Shown: positions 27,255-33,643 of the stretch, piece by piece
Layout: every line of letters begins with the position of its first letter
Position numbering within the stretch: position 1 is the first letter of the stretch
From: Dryocola clanedunensis subsp. sulfonylureivorans
Lineage (GTDB): Bacteria; Pseudomonadota; Gammaproteobacteria; Enterobacterales; Enterobacteriaceae
Reading direction: 5' to 3'
DNA: 64,000 nucleotides
Assembly: GCF_016756775.1 (NCBI RefSeq)
Contig: NZ_JAERMU010000004.1
Coordinates: forward strand, 62,001-126,000
The notes under the pieces: generated by a model
Told to the model about the DNA's origin: nothing
The model's database searches: none
What the model saw: only the letters and a program-made list of their open reading frames with translations
Position numbers and translations under genes: made by a program

Positions 27255-27878
27255 TCAGTCTGGCAAATTATTAATTTTCAGCTGATAGCCACCGCGTTCA
27301 TAATCGATATAGTTGTTCTTTTTTAAGGTCGAAACAACGTTAAGAATGCTGCTGCGAGACAACCCCGTCCGCTCCTGAATATAATTTAAAATATTCACAC
27401 GATATTTTCTGTCGGCGGGTAAACGGTCTAATTCCTGAAGGTAATTATGAACAACTGGCGGCGTTCGCTGGTTCACTATCTTGAGGTCACGAAGAAGCAT
27501 GTTGGCGGTATGATATGAACACAGTTCAGCAACCTCTCGCCAGAGCTCCTGCTTGTCGATTTCTGGCAGGACCAGCGCGGTGTCTATGCACATCAGTGTG
27601 CAGTCCGTTTCGGCACGGAGCATGTTGCAGCCCATTGGGGAGAACATCTCGGTGAAACCGAATACGTGAGGTAGATTTGTTGTTCCCAACAATAAACCGT
27701 CTGAAATCCGCAGGACAGATATTTCGCCGCGGAGTAACAGATACAGGTAAGATGTCTCTTTCGTTCGCCAGCCAATTCTTTTACGTGAAGTCACATTTAT
27801 ACGTTCACCTAAAGGCATCAGCGCGTTAATAAGGCTTGCAATTGCCTCATCAGGACGCTTTGGTGAAGTTAACACCAT
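27255..27878 (-). CDS. IprA/YaiV-like CRP-fold transcriptional regulator
   Basis: From ATG at 27878 the product has 207 residues, the usual length of the YaiV/IprA family. A TTG two codons upstream is also in frame. The N-terminal half is a cNMP-binding-like barrel (YLYLLLRGEISVLRI, then HVFGFTEMF). The C-terminal half is a winged helix (VNILNYIQERTGLSRSSILN, then LKKNNYIDYERGGYQL). IprA is named for inhibition of hydrogen peroxide resistance; targets are not well defined. It appears to be a second, divergent member and not the standard yaiV locus. It lies just outside the ffs island. Confidence 0.78.
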   Translation of the reverse strand: MVLTSPKRPDEAIASLINALMPLGERINVTSRKRIGWRTKETSYLYLLLRGEISVLRISDGLLLGTTNLPHVFGFTEMFSPMGCNMLRAETDCTLMCIDTALVLPEIDKQELWREVAELCSYHTANMLLRDLKIVNQRTPPVVHNYLQELDRLPADRKYRVNILNYIQERTGLSRSSILNVVSTLKKNNYIDYERGGYQLKINNLPD

Positions 27879-28205
27879 CTTCAAATCCTCTTAAACACAA
27901 ACAATATTAATGCCAGGTTAAAAACTGGAATAAGTATATATTGAAGATATGTTCATTACACCCTTGAACATTTATCAAACGGCGTAAATAGCATTAATTT
28001 TGCATAAATCCGTTGGAAATTCACACAAAAGCAAGAAAATTCCTGGTAATTAATTCACGCAGAAACAGTCACAAAAGAAAATAACAAATTCCTTAACATG
28101 GAATAATGAAGAGTTGTTATCAAGTTGTATTAATAAAATTATAAATAATGCCGGTAACTGACGGACAGAAAGAGTGGAAGCAGTGGAAGATAGAGAGAAG
28201 AATGG
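27879..28205. other. AT-rich gap at the island's left side
   Basis: About 330 bp without a supported gene. It is strongly AT-rich and should hold the promoter of the IprA-like gene. The left copy of the island's 14-bp direct repeat begins at 28208. Confidence 0.55.
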
Positions 28206-28433
28206 ATGCAGAATTGGGTGGCTGAGCTCGCCAAGCTGGAGAAAGACCTAATCGCAGAGCGTAGAACAGCAGGTATCAAACGTGCCCAATCGAAAGGCAA
28301 GCATTGCGGCAGGCCAATCAAAGCAACCGTTGAACAGGTACGGGAGCTGTTAGCACAGGGTTTACCACCAGCAGCGGTACAGGATAGATTAGCGATCAGC
28401 AAAGCAACCTTCTACAGGTTAAAGACATCCTGA
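28206..28433 (+). pseudogene. Serine recombinase, C-terminal fragment
   Basis: A 75-residue frame reads KLEKDLIAERRTAGIKRAQS, then KGKHCGRP and a Hin-like HTH (VREL, ISKATFYRLK). This is the end of a resolvase/invertase: the last part of the E-helix plus the DNA-binding domain. The catalytic N-terminal domain with its serine is missing and a stop lies five codons upstream of the ATG. The left 14-bp repeat falls in its first codons, so the gene is cut at the island boundary. Confidence 0.82.
28208..28221 (+). repeat. Left 14-bp direct repeat (candidate attachment site)
   Basis: GCAGAATTGGGTGG here is identical, and in the same orientation, to 32440-32453 at the 3' end of ffs. The 4.2 kb between them hold the integrase and all cargo. 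Confidence 0.7.
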
Positions 28434-28504
28434 GCACCTCTCTGATATTTGATGATTCCGGCTATAACAGATCGGGGGCTGGGAAAAATCAAGCTTAACA
28501 CTAG

Positions 28505-28655
28505 ACACAAGCTCGTAGAACGCGGGTTTATATTAGACGCCAACTAGTTTTACCGACTGGTTTGAATTCAGATTATCGATACGAAAAAACCAAATTCCAT
28601 CAACGTGAATCACATCATTGTGGCAAAGCTGGCAGATCTCGTTTTACCTCATGCC
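28505..28655 (-). pseudogene. Decayed tyrosine integrase fragment
   Basis: Read on the minus strand from 28652, the sequence gives MR*NEICQLCHNDVIHVDG, then IWFFRIDNLNSNQ. It aligns with MRQNEICQLYQNDVMKVDG, IWCFRIDNLNPNQ of the integrase at 31256-32134. A TAA replaces the glutamine codon, further stops follow, and there is no open frame on either side. It is a remnant of a second integrase of the same family. Confidence 0.85.
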
Positions 28656-28769
28656 TGAGTACTGGTTGTTACGGAACGTAGTTTTACTTAGGCCTAATAC
28701 TTGTTGCGCATGTGGTGATTGTTTGTAAAATGACCACGATAATTATTTCCATAACAAGTAGAGGGACTT

Positions 28770-29231
28770 ATGAAACAGTACACCAATGAACTCACCGCCG
28801 AAATGCTGGCAGCATTTGACCAGTCACCATTCACAACCGAGCAGCTCGCGGAAATGAACGAAGAAGCCCGCAACTTGATCGCAGAAAGAAACACCTACAA
28901 CCTCGCTCACCCAGTTACAGCAGCTTATCTGATCGCTACAGAGGGTAGCTTAACCCGCGACGGGGGAACGGTTATCAGTGAACACAACGGGCAGCAGATC
29001 GAGCTTGAGAATGGTACGTTAGTTAATGTCTCTATCGTTGGTGATGAGGTTCGCTACCCTGATGGAACAACCGCGAAGATCACTACTGGTGTGGGTAATA
29101 CTTCCGGCAAATCCGCCGCTCTTGTCGGTAGCTTACTCGACAACGGTGACAAAATAATCAGTAGCCCACAAGGGAGTGTCAGAAGAGCAGTCCGAGCCGG
29201 GGAAACGTTGCCAGCTAATTTTCTGAAATAA
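28770..29231 (+). CDS. PAAR-like domain protein, small
   Basis: A 153-residue protein. The first 50 residues are helical and acidic. The rest is beta-rich with GTLVNVSIVGDEVRYPDG, then ALVGSLLDNGDKIISSPQG, which resembles the repeated 'G-D-x-I/V ... G-S-P' pattern of PAAR proteins. PAAR proteins cap the VgrG spike of type VI secretion systems and carry effectors. I infer this from pattern and from the PAAR-hydrolase gene 10 bp downstream; no profile search was possible. ATG at 28770 has AGAGGGAC upstream. No signal peptide or membrane segment is seen. It may be a chaperone or spike partner of the next gene product. Confidence 0.6.
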   Translation: MKQYTNELTAEMLAAFDQSPFTTEQLAEMNEEARNLIAERNTYNLAHPVTAAYLIATEGSLTRDGGTVISEHNGQQIELENGTLVNVSIVGDEVRYPDGTTAKITTGVGNTSGKSAALVGSLLDNGDKIISSPQGSVRRAVRAGETLPANFLK

Positions 29232-29241
29232 GGCGGCTACA

Positions 29242-30384
29242 ATGGCATCAGTAAACAGAGGCTGCACGGTTCACGGTAAGAACGTTGGTCTACACGGAGA
29301 TAAAACCTCTACAGGCGCACAATGTATTGCCGCCCGTCCTGGTATGTCTGTAATGGGCAAGTGGAAACTTTACATTGGTGATAAGACCACCCCCTGCCCG
29401 AAATGTGGGGAAGTGGGGGTCATTGTGGACGGCGATCACCGCTGCTCAAACAGTGCCGCTGTTGCGGTGGATGGCTCGGCGATCCGTTGCGGGTGTCCGC
29501 AGGGGAGCAATTTTCTGATTGCCCCAGGCACCGTTGAGGTAAATACCCCATCCTGGGCTACAGCACCTGTAGAGCCAGTGCAGCACGCACAAGTAGCGAA
29601 GAAACATAACAGCTTTGCTGACACCTGCAAACCCGAAGATAATCCGTTATTGAACGGCGTTTACATCTGGACTGAAACCAAAAACGCAGGTCACGCTTTC
29701 GTTTCGGTGCACGAGAATAACAATGTCTATCTCTACACGTATGGTCGCTATGGCAGAACGAATCGTGGAGGCTTTACGGGAGATGGTGTTCTTAACTTCC
29801 TGCAAGATGAAGATGCAAGGGTTTACTATCGTTCTGAACTCTATGAGATGGGTGCTCGTGTTTTCCGCATAGACGATGCTGACCCGGTGAAGACAAGAGC
29901 GTTCTTCGAAGACCTATGGAACAGCAGTAAGCCAGCTATACAAACATCAAAAATGCCAGAGACAACAAGGAGGAGAGGCCATACCATTGATGAGTATGAC
30001 GTTACTGGCAGCAACTGCACCACACATTCAGTTGCGGGGATTAAGTTTGCTGGCTCTAGGGTATTTGAGCACGGTTACACATCTACGACGACCCAGCTAT
30101 CTATTGAGGCCGAGGAAAATTTTACCGTTCCGGTATCGCTGCAAAGATTTCTCATTGCGAAGGGTGGAGACATGTCCTCAATGCTTGTCGTTGAGATGAC
30201 AGGAGTATTCAAAGAGCAATACCCTAATTCAGGTAACTTACAACCATTCCAGGCCCCCCCCGGCGGGGTAGTTCAGCATGTTGCTGCGGAAGGTGCAGCA
30301 ACTGGTGATTCATTGTCTCCGTATTCCGGCGGCACTGTAGGTGGAGTATTAGGGGGATCTTATGGCGATGACGAACAGAACTAA
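29242..30384 (+). CDS. PAAR-domain protein fused to a predicted permuted NlpC/P60-like hydrolase
   Basis: A 380-residue protein with three parts. Residues 1-95 form a Cys-rich PAAR-like domain (CTVHGKNVGLHGDKTSTGAQ, YIGDKTTPCPKCG, DGSAIRCGCPQGSN). Residues about 135-290 look like a permuted papain/NlpC-P60 fold: His151 in NAGHAFVSV precedes Asn258-Cys259 in GSNCTTHS, the His-first, NC-later order of that group. The last 60 residues are Gly-rich and contain a C8 tract at 30254-30261. The likely role is a type VI secreted cell-wall (or acyl-lipid) hydrolase, an inference. Its last 23 bp overlap the two-TM candidate immunity gene. Confidence 0.72.
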   Translation: MASVNRGCTVHGKNVGLHGDKTSTGAQCIAARPGMSVMGKWKLYIGDKTTPCPKCGEVGVIVDGDHRCSNSAAVAVDGSAIRCGCPQGSNFLIAPGTVEVNTPSWATAPVEPVQHAQVAKKHNSFADTCKPEDNPLLNGVYIWTETKNAGHAFVSVHENNNVYLYTYGRYGRTNRGGFTGDGVLNFLQDEDARVYYRSELYEMGARVFRIDDADPVKTRAFFEDLWNSSKPAIQTSKMPETTRRRGHTIDEYDVTGSNCTTHSVAGIKFAGSRVFEHGYTSTTTQLSIEAEENFTVPVSLQRFLIAKGGDMSSMLVVEMTGVFKEQYPNSGNLQPFQAPPGGVVQHVAAEGAATGDSLSPYSGGTVGGVLGGSYGDDEQN

Positions 30385-30637
30385 AACCGTTTTCCGATGG
30401 GGTGGGATTGTCATTGTATCGCTATGCTACTTTATCGCACTGGTGCTATCTACCTTCTCTTTTTCCGCATTCACCGAGAGTGAAAGTATGCGGTTTTCTG
30501 GCCCAATCCCATTAAAAGAGTACCAAGCTTCTATAAACTCGATCATGCAAGCCACTGATGGCGTTTTTACTGTCGCCCTTTTTGGCTTTGCGATCTGCGT
30601 GCCTCTCATCCTACTGATCTTTAAAAAGGTGAGATGA
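30362..30637 (+). CDS. Two-TM membrane protein, candidate immunity protein
   Basis: A 91-residue protein with hydrophobic spans at about residues 12-33 and 66-87. Between them a roughly 30-residue loop (FTESESMRFSGPIPLKEYQ) would face the periplasm if the basic N- and C-termini (NRTK, FKKVR) are cytoplasmic. The ATG lies inside the end of the PAAR-hydrolase gene behind GGGGGAT, so translation is probably coupled. A membrane protein with a periplasmic loop is a reasonable shape for an immunity factor against a periplasmic wall hydrolase. This role is inferred from position, topology and the damaged duplicate that follows. No known family is recognised. Confidence 0.65.
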   Translation: MAMTNRTKTVFRWGGIVIVSLCYFIALVLSTFSFSAFTESESMRFSGPIPLKEYQASINSIMQATDGVFTVALFGFAICVPLILLIFKKVR

Positions 30638-30652
30638 TTTGGAGGACTGCTA

Positions 30653-30924
30653 ATGATGACGAATAGAGCAAAGACTATCATTCGATGGGGAGGCATTGCT
30701 TCAGTATTCGCCATCTACTCTATAGTCCTGATGATCCTAGTGTTTGATTTCGGGCTAACCCGGAAATACAACGGCCCCCTTCAACAGGTCAGATGGAAGC
30801 CAGTTTATGTGAAGCGATCATAGATGACTTATCGCATTCAGTGGATAACCTCTTGATCACCGCATTTGTCGGTAGCGCCATTTGCCTTGTTTTGGTCTTG
30901 CTAATCTTCAAGAAAGAGAGATGA
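30653..30924 (+). pseudogene. Frameshifted second copy of the two-TM candidate immunity protein
   Basis: The frame begins MMTNRAKTIIRWGGIASVF after GGAGGA and runs to a TAG at 30821-30823 (56 residues). In the next frame the missing half continues as MEASLCEAIIDDLSHSVD, NLLITAFVGSAICLVLV, LLIFKKER, ending at TGA 30922-30924. The break falls in a run of five C at 30775-30779, and one extra C restores a 90-residue protein. Both halves align with the intact gene before it (NRxKTxxRWGGI; GFAICVPLILLIFKKVR). It is a diverged tandem duplicate now broken, or switchable if the C tract slips. Confidence 0.82.
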
Positions 30925-30999
30925 CCGCCAAAGGCTGGGTAGCCCCGTTAGTGGTAGAAATAGCAACGAGACGCGATATTTAATCTTTGAGGATAAAAT

Positions 31000-31194
31000 A
31001 TGACCAACAAACAGTTATTGCTCCAACTGTATACCGAAACCGTAACTCTCGGTCGCTATATCGAATTAGAAGAATACGCCAAGTACCCACTTACAGCGAT
31101 GCACCCGAATTTGACCCCAGAAGACTTGAATGAGGAAGAATTAATCAAACTGATTACTGCTTCAGTCACCAATATGACCGGGCAAGTGTGCTAA
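31000..31194 (+). CDS. Hypothetical 64-residue acidic protein
   Basis: A short ORF with a good ribosome site (GAGGAT at about 30984-30989) and ATG at 31000. The product (MTNKQLLLQLYTETVTLGRY, then ELEEYAKYPLTAMHPNLTP) is acidic, with no membrane segment or recognisable motif. It lies between the broken immunity copy and the integrase. It could be a third cargo gene or a regulator. I do not recognise a family. Confidence 0.5.
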   Translation: MTNKQLLLQLYTETVTLGRYIELEEYAKYPLTAMHPNLTPEDLNEEELIKLITASVTNMTGQVC

Positions 31195-31255
31195 CCATAA
31201 GCAAACTAAGGTCTGCGGGGCGTATGCTTTAAGTGCCGTTATGCCCTGCATTTCT

Positions 31256-32134
31256 TTAAAGGAATTCCACTAACTCAACCAACCGCGAAACATCAACGCC
31301 TTTCCCGTATCGGTTGTAAGTGATCGTTGCGTTCGAGTGTCCGAGCACTTGAAAGGCAAACTGCTCAGGACATCCTTGCTGCTTAAACGTTGTAGCGGCG
31401 TAATGCCACAACGAATGGTACTCAGGCAAACCATTCTTCCCCCTGAACCTCGTAAACCAGCGGCTGAAGTAGTGACCATAGCTACCAAGGTGCAAGGTTA
31501 ACTCAGGGAACAAATGCCCTTTCCTGTCGTTGATGAAATCAAGTAGGCCAAGCGCTAACAGTTGAGAATGGATCGGTACAAATCGCCGCGAACTGTCCGT
31601 TTTTATCGTCTGGTTAGGGTTTAAGTTATCGATACGGAAACACCAAATACCGTCAACTTTCATCACGTCATTTTGGTAAAGCTGGCAAATTTCATTCTGC
31701 CTCATACCGGTGTAGCGCCCGATTAAGATAACCCAGCGCTTCCAATCCTTCACGCTATGCAAAGATATGTGCAACTGTTTCAAATCGTTGAGAGTGTATG
31801 CTGGACGGCGATCCATCGGCGACGTGGTTTCTTTTACGCCCATCCCTTCAAACGGGTTACGCATATCTTCATCTGTGCGTGTAGCAAGCCATTTGAAAAA
31901 TGCTGAGTTCTTATTGATGTAGCGATTTCTGGTGGAGGCTGAACCTTCTAAGCTATCGACAAACGCAGCAGCACTACGCTTACTAAACGGTTCTTTCGTG
32001 ACAGCAAGATACGACTTCACGCATCTATTGATCGTCAAAATCTCACGCTCGCCCACCGCTTCCTTTTTGGCGTTGGTGTACTTCTCAAGTTCTCTACTGA
32101 GATCCGGAAATGATTGCCTCTTCTTTTTTATCAA
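31256..32134 (-). CDS. Tyrosine recombinase/integrase with altered active site
   Basis: The 292-residue protein has a SAM-like N-terminal core-binding half (SLEGSASTRNRYINKNSAFF, FKWLATRTDE) and a C-terminal catalytic domain. Visible catalytic positions are Arg in YTGMRQNEIC, His in EYHSLWHYAAT, His in VLGHSN, and the nucleophile Tyr in ITYNRYGKG. The HxxR box reads H-S-L-W, so the second catalytic arginine is Trp243 (TGG at 31408-31406). The start is a TTG at 32134; the frame is open to 32212 upstream with no ATG. It reads away from ffs and presumably inserted the island. Confidence 0.85.
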   Translation of the reverse strand: MIKKKRQSFPDLSRELEKYTNAKKEAVGEREILTINRCVKSYLAVTKEPFSKRSAAAFVDSLEGSASTRNRYINKNSAFFKWLATRTDEDMRNPFEGMGVKETTSPMDRRPAYTLNDLKQLHISLHSVKDWKRWVILIGRYTGMRQNEICQLYQNDVMKVDGIWCFRIDNLNPNQTIKTDSSRRFVPIHSQLLALGLLDFINDRKGHLFPELTLHLGSYGHYFSRWFTRFRGKNGLPEYHSLWHYAATTFKQQGCPEQFAFQVLGHSNATITYNRYGKGVDVSRLVELVEFL

Positions 32135-32138
32135 GTCA

Positions 32139-32174
32139 GAAGCAGCCGCAGTAGAAGATGAGTGTGCCGGGATG
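32139..32174 (+). repeat. Inverted partial copy of ffs beside the integrase start
   Basis: Over 36 bp this segment equals the ffs RNA-sense sequence at 32504-32469 in 31 positions: GAAGCAGCCGCA, an 11-base variable part, then GTGTGCCGGGATG. It lies on the opposite strand to ffs, just outside the integrase start codon. Confidence 0.8.
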
Positions 32175-32439
32175 GCCTGTGGAACACAGGCGAAAGGCTG
32201 TGAGGTGATGTATTACTCTGCACGTTTCATAGCTTCACGCTTTGAACGTGTACGCAGAGAAATGCGAATCTCGCGCCGTCTCCGAGGTGTTAAATATACT
32301 CGACGGTAGTACCAGATTCCGTGACGGGATAGCATCAGATGTGACATTGATTAGCGTCTTAAGTGATACACGAAAATTGTATCACCGCCGTTTCAATGCA
32401 CGAAAACAGAGGGTTTACATGATTAATATCATGTACTTA
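32175..32439. other. Gap between integrase and ffs with two palindromes
   Basis: GTGATACA (32363-32370) and TGTATCAC (32378-32385) form an 8-bp inverted repeat. TACATGATTAATATCATGTA at 32416-32435 is a perfect 20-bp palindrome five bases before the right 14-bp repeat. These may be integrase arm sites or operators. A 33-codon Arg-rich ORF at 32208-32309 behind GAGGTG is possible but unsupported. Confidence 0.5.
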
Positions 32440-32453
32440 GCAGAATTGGGTGG
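32440..32453 (+). repeat. Right 14-bp direct repeat (candidate attachment site in ffs)
   Basis: GCAGAATTGGGTGG matches 28208-28221 exactly. Bases 32448-32453 are the last six nucleotides of mature 4.5S RNA, so insertion here would leave ffs intact. Confidence 0.7.
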
Positions 32454-32561
32454 GGGCCCTGCCAGCTACATCCCGGCACACACGTCACCTGCTGCGGCTG
32501 CTTCCTTCCGGATCTGACCGAGTTCACAAGTTAGTGTTGCGGGAGAACCAACAGGGCCCCC
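32448..32561 (-). ncRNA. ffs: 4.5S RNA of the signal recognition particle
   Basis: The 114-nt RNA-sense sequence runs from GGGGGCCCTGTTGG at 32561 to CAGGGCCCCCACCC at 32448, the same length as E. coli 4.5S RNA. The two ends pair into the terminal helix. The Ffh-binding core GTCAGATCCGGAAGGAAGCA with its GGAA tetraloop is intact. The RNA forms SRP with Ffh and directs inner-membrane proteins to FtsY and SecYEG. The middle differs from E. coli in loop-side bases only. The 3' end carries the right island repeat. Confidence 0.97.
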
Positions 32562-32594
32562 ATTGAGAGCATCAGTTCCCTGACGCGCTGGCGC

Positions 32595-32623
32595 ATTATC
32601 CATGTTGACCCCGGCAATTGCAA
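32595..32623 (-). promoter_or_regulatory. ffs promoter
   Basis: On the minus strand TTGCAA (32623-32618) and GATAAT (32600-32595) are separated by 17 bp and followed by a GC-rich GCGCCAGCGCG discriminator, typical of stable RNA genes. Transcription would start some 20-30 bases before mature ffs, consistent with a processed 5' leader. Confidence 0.85.
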
Positions 32624-32725
32624 GCCGCTCGCGGTCAGGTGTTGGTTTCTTGCGCAGCCGGAGTTTTTCCTTGCTCTGGCTTGATGGACGATTATGCTTA
32701 GCGATGCCGTATTAAGGAGCACGCT

Positions 32726-33037
32726 ATGGATAACCACGATTCTTTCCCGCAACGGGTTTACCAGATTATTGCCGCCATTCCCGAAGGCCATGTCACGACC
32801 TACGGCGATGTTGCCCTGCTCGCAGGTTCGCCGCGTGCGGCTCGTCAGGTTGGCGGCGTACTAAAACGGTTGCCGGAAGGAAGTAAGCTGCCATGGCATC
32901 GTGTCGTTAACCGCCACGGTATCATTTCGTTAACGGGTCCTGACCTGCAGCGTCAACGCGAAGCTTTGCTCTCAGAAGGGATTATGGTTTCCGGGGATGG
33001 ACACATCGATATGCAGCGTTACCGCTGGAACTACTAA
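32726..33037 (+). CDS. atl: Alkyltransferase-like DNA-binding protein
   Basis: The 103-residue protein matches E. coli Atl (YbaZ). It keeps the O6-alkylguanine transferase DNA-binding fold (TTYGDVALLAGSPRAARQVG) and the HRV region. The acceptor cysteine of MGMT (PCHRV) is tryptophan: PWHRV at about residues 55-59. Such proteins bind O6-alkylguanine lesions without repairing them and hand them to nucleotide excision repair. Start ATG at 32726 follows AAGGAG. It is divergent from ffs as in E. coli. Confidence 0.96.
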   Translation: MDNHDSFPQRVYQIIAAIPEGHVTTYGDVALLAGSPRAARQVGGVLKRLPEGSKLPWHRVVNRHGIISLTGPDLQRQREALLSEGIMVSGDGHIDMQRYRWNY

Positions 33038-33039
33038 AA

Positions 33040-33062
33040 AAAGCGCCCCTTACGGAGCGCAG
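33040..33062. terminator. Terminator between atl and ybaY
   Basis: GCGCCCC-TTAC-GGAGCGC lies between the two convergent stop codons, with an A-run on its left side. It fits termination of ybaY transcripts best. Confidence 0.5.
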
Positions 33063-33067
33063 AGCAC

Positions 33068-33643
33068 CTAGAACGTTGTTGGCGCCGGAACCGCTGATGA
33101 AGGGTTCACCTGCGTCGGAGAGGTGGACGGTACAGTGGTTGTCGCCCCGCCCCCGGTCGGCATTGGCACTGCTGTTTGTTGAACAGGAACCAGCGTCAGA
33201 TCCGCTTTTGTCCCGCCCTGATTGATCACCGGCTGAATAGTATCGGTGATAAACACCAGCTTATCGTTCACGGTAATAGCCGCACTCAGGATGATGCGCG
33301 CGTTAGGCTGGATGTCTGCCGGATTAAACGGCAGCACGAAGCTAAACGGTGCCTGCTTCCCTTCGGTACGAGTGACTTTCTGGGCCAGAACCTTCGACGG
33401 CGCATCCGCCAGCGAAGCGTCAGACAGCGTCACGGTCAGCACCGCATCCGGTGGCAGCGCAACTTTCTGACGGATCCAGGCTGTACCGGTCACGCTTGGC
33501 TGTGCAATCGTCGATTGAGCAGTCGCTCCCGTGGATGACGTCGATGCGGCTGGTGCCGGGGTTGGGATATCCGCAGACTTCTGAGCACATCCGGCCAGGG
33601 CAACCGCAACGGCTAAACCACTTAACATTGGCACAAGTTTCAT
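33068..33643 (-). CDS. ybaY: YbaY lipoprotein
   Basis: The 191-residue lipoprotein starts MKLVPMLSGLAVAVALAGCA, with lipobox cysteine Cys19. The frame is open 16 codons upstream, but ATG at 33643 has AAGGAG before it and matches the E. coli start. A Ser/Thr/Pro/Ala linker leads to a beta-rich domain (WIRQKVALPPDAVLTVTLSD, NARIILSAAI, INQGGTKADLTL). A Pro/Ser/Thr-rich tail ends it. It belongs to the YbaY/type III pilotin-like group, and its role is not known. Confidence 0.94.
   Translation of the reverse strand: MKLVPMLSGLAVAVALAGCAQKSADIPTPAPAASTSSTGATAQSTIAQPSVTGTAWIRQKVALPPDAVLTVTLSDASLADAPSKVLAQKVTRTEGKQAPFSFVLPFNPADIQPNARIILSAAITVNDKLVFITDTIQPVINQGGTKADLTLVPVQQTAVPMPTGGGATTTVPSTSPTQVNPSSAVPAPTTF

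Larger units (their letters stand above)
28208..32453. mobile_element. Small integrative island at ffs carrying PAAR/hydrolase cargo
   Basis: The element is bounded by the 14-bp direct repeat at 28208-28221 and 32440-32453. From left to right it holds a serine-recombinase fragment, a decayed integrase, two PAAR-like genes, a candidate immunity gene and its frameshifted copy, a 64-aa unknown, and a tyrosine integrase on the minus strand. It splits the E. coli ybaA-ffs neighbourhood. Boundaries are inferred from the repeat and gene content. Loss of the integrase HxxR arginine suggests it can no longer move by itself. Confidence 0.75.

Noticed and set aside
32208-32309. 33-codon Arg-rich ORF between integrase and ffs, behind GAGGTG
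   Set aside because: There is a reasonable ribosome site but no homology or length support; the overlapping integrase promoter region explains the sequence equally well.
28000-32450. CRISPR array or IS element in the accessory region
   Set aside because: No regularly spaced repeats, no DDE transposase and no terminal inverted repeats with target duplications were seen.
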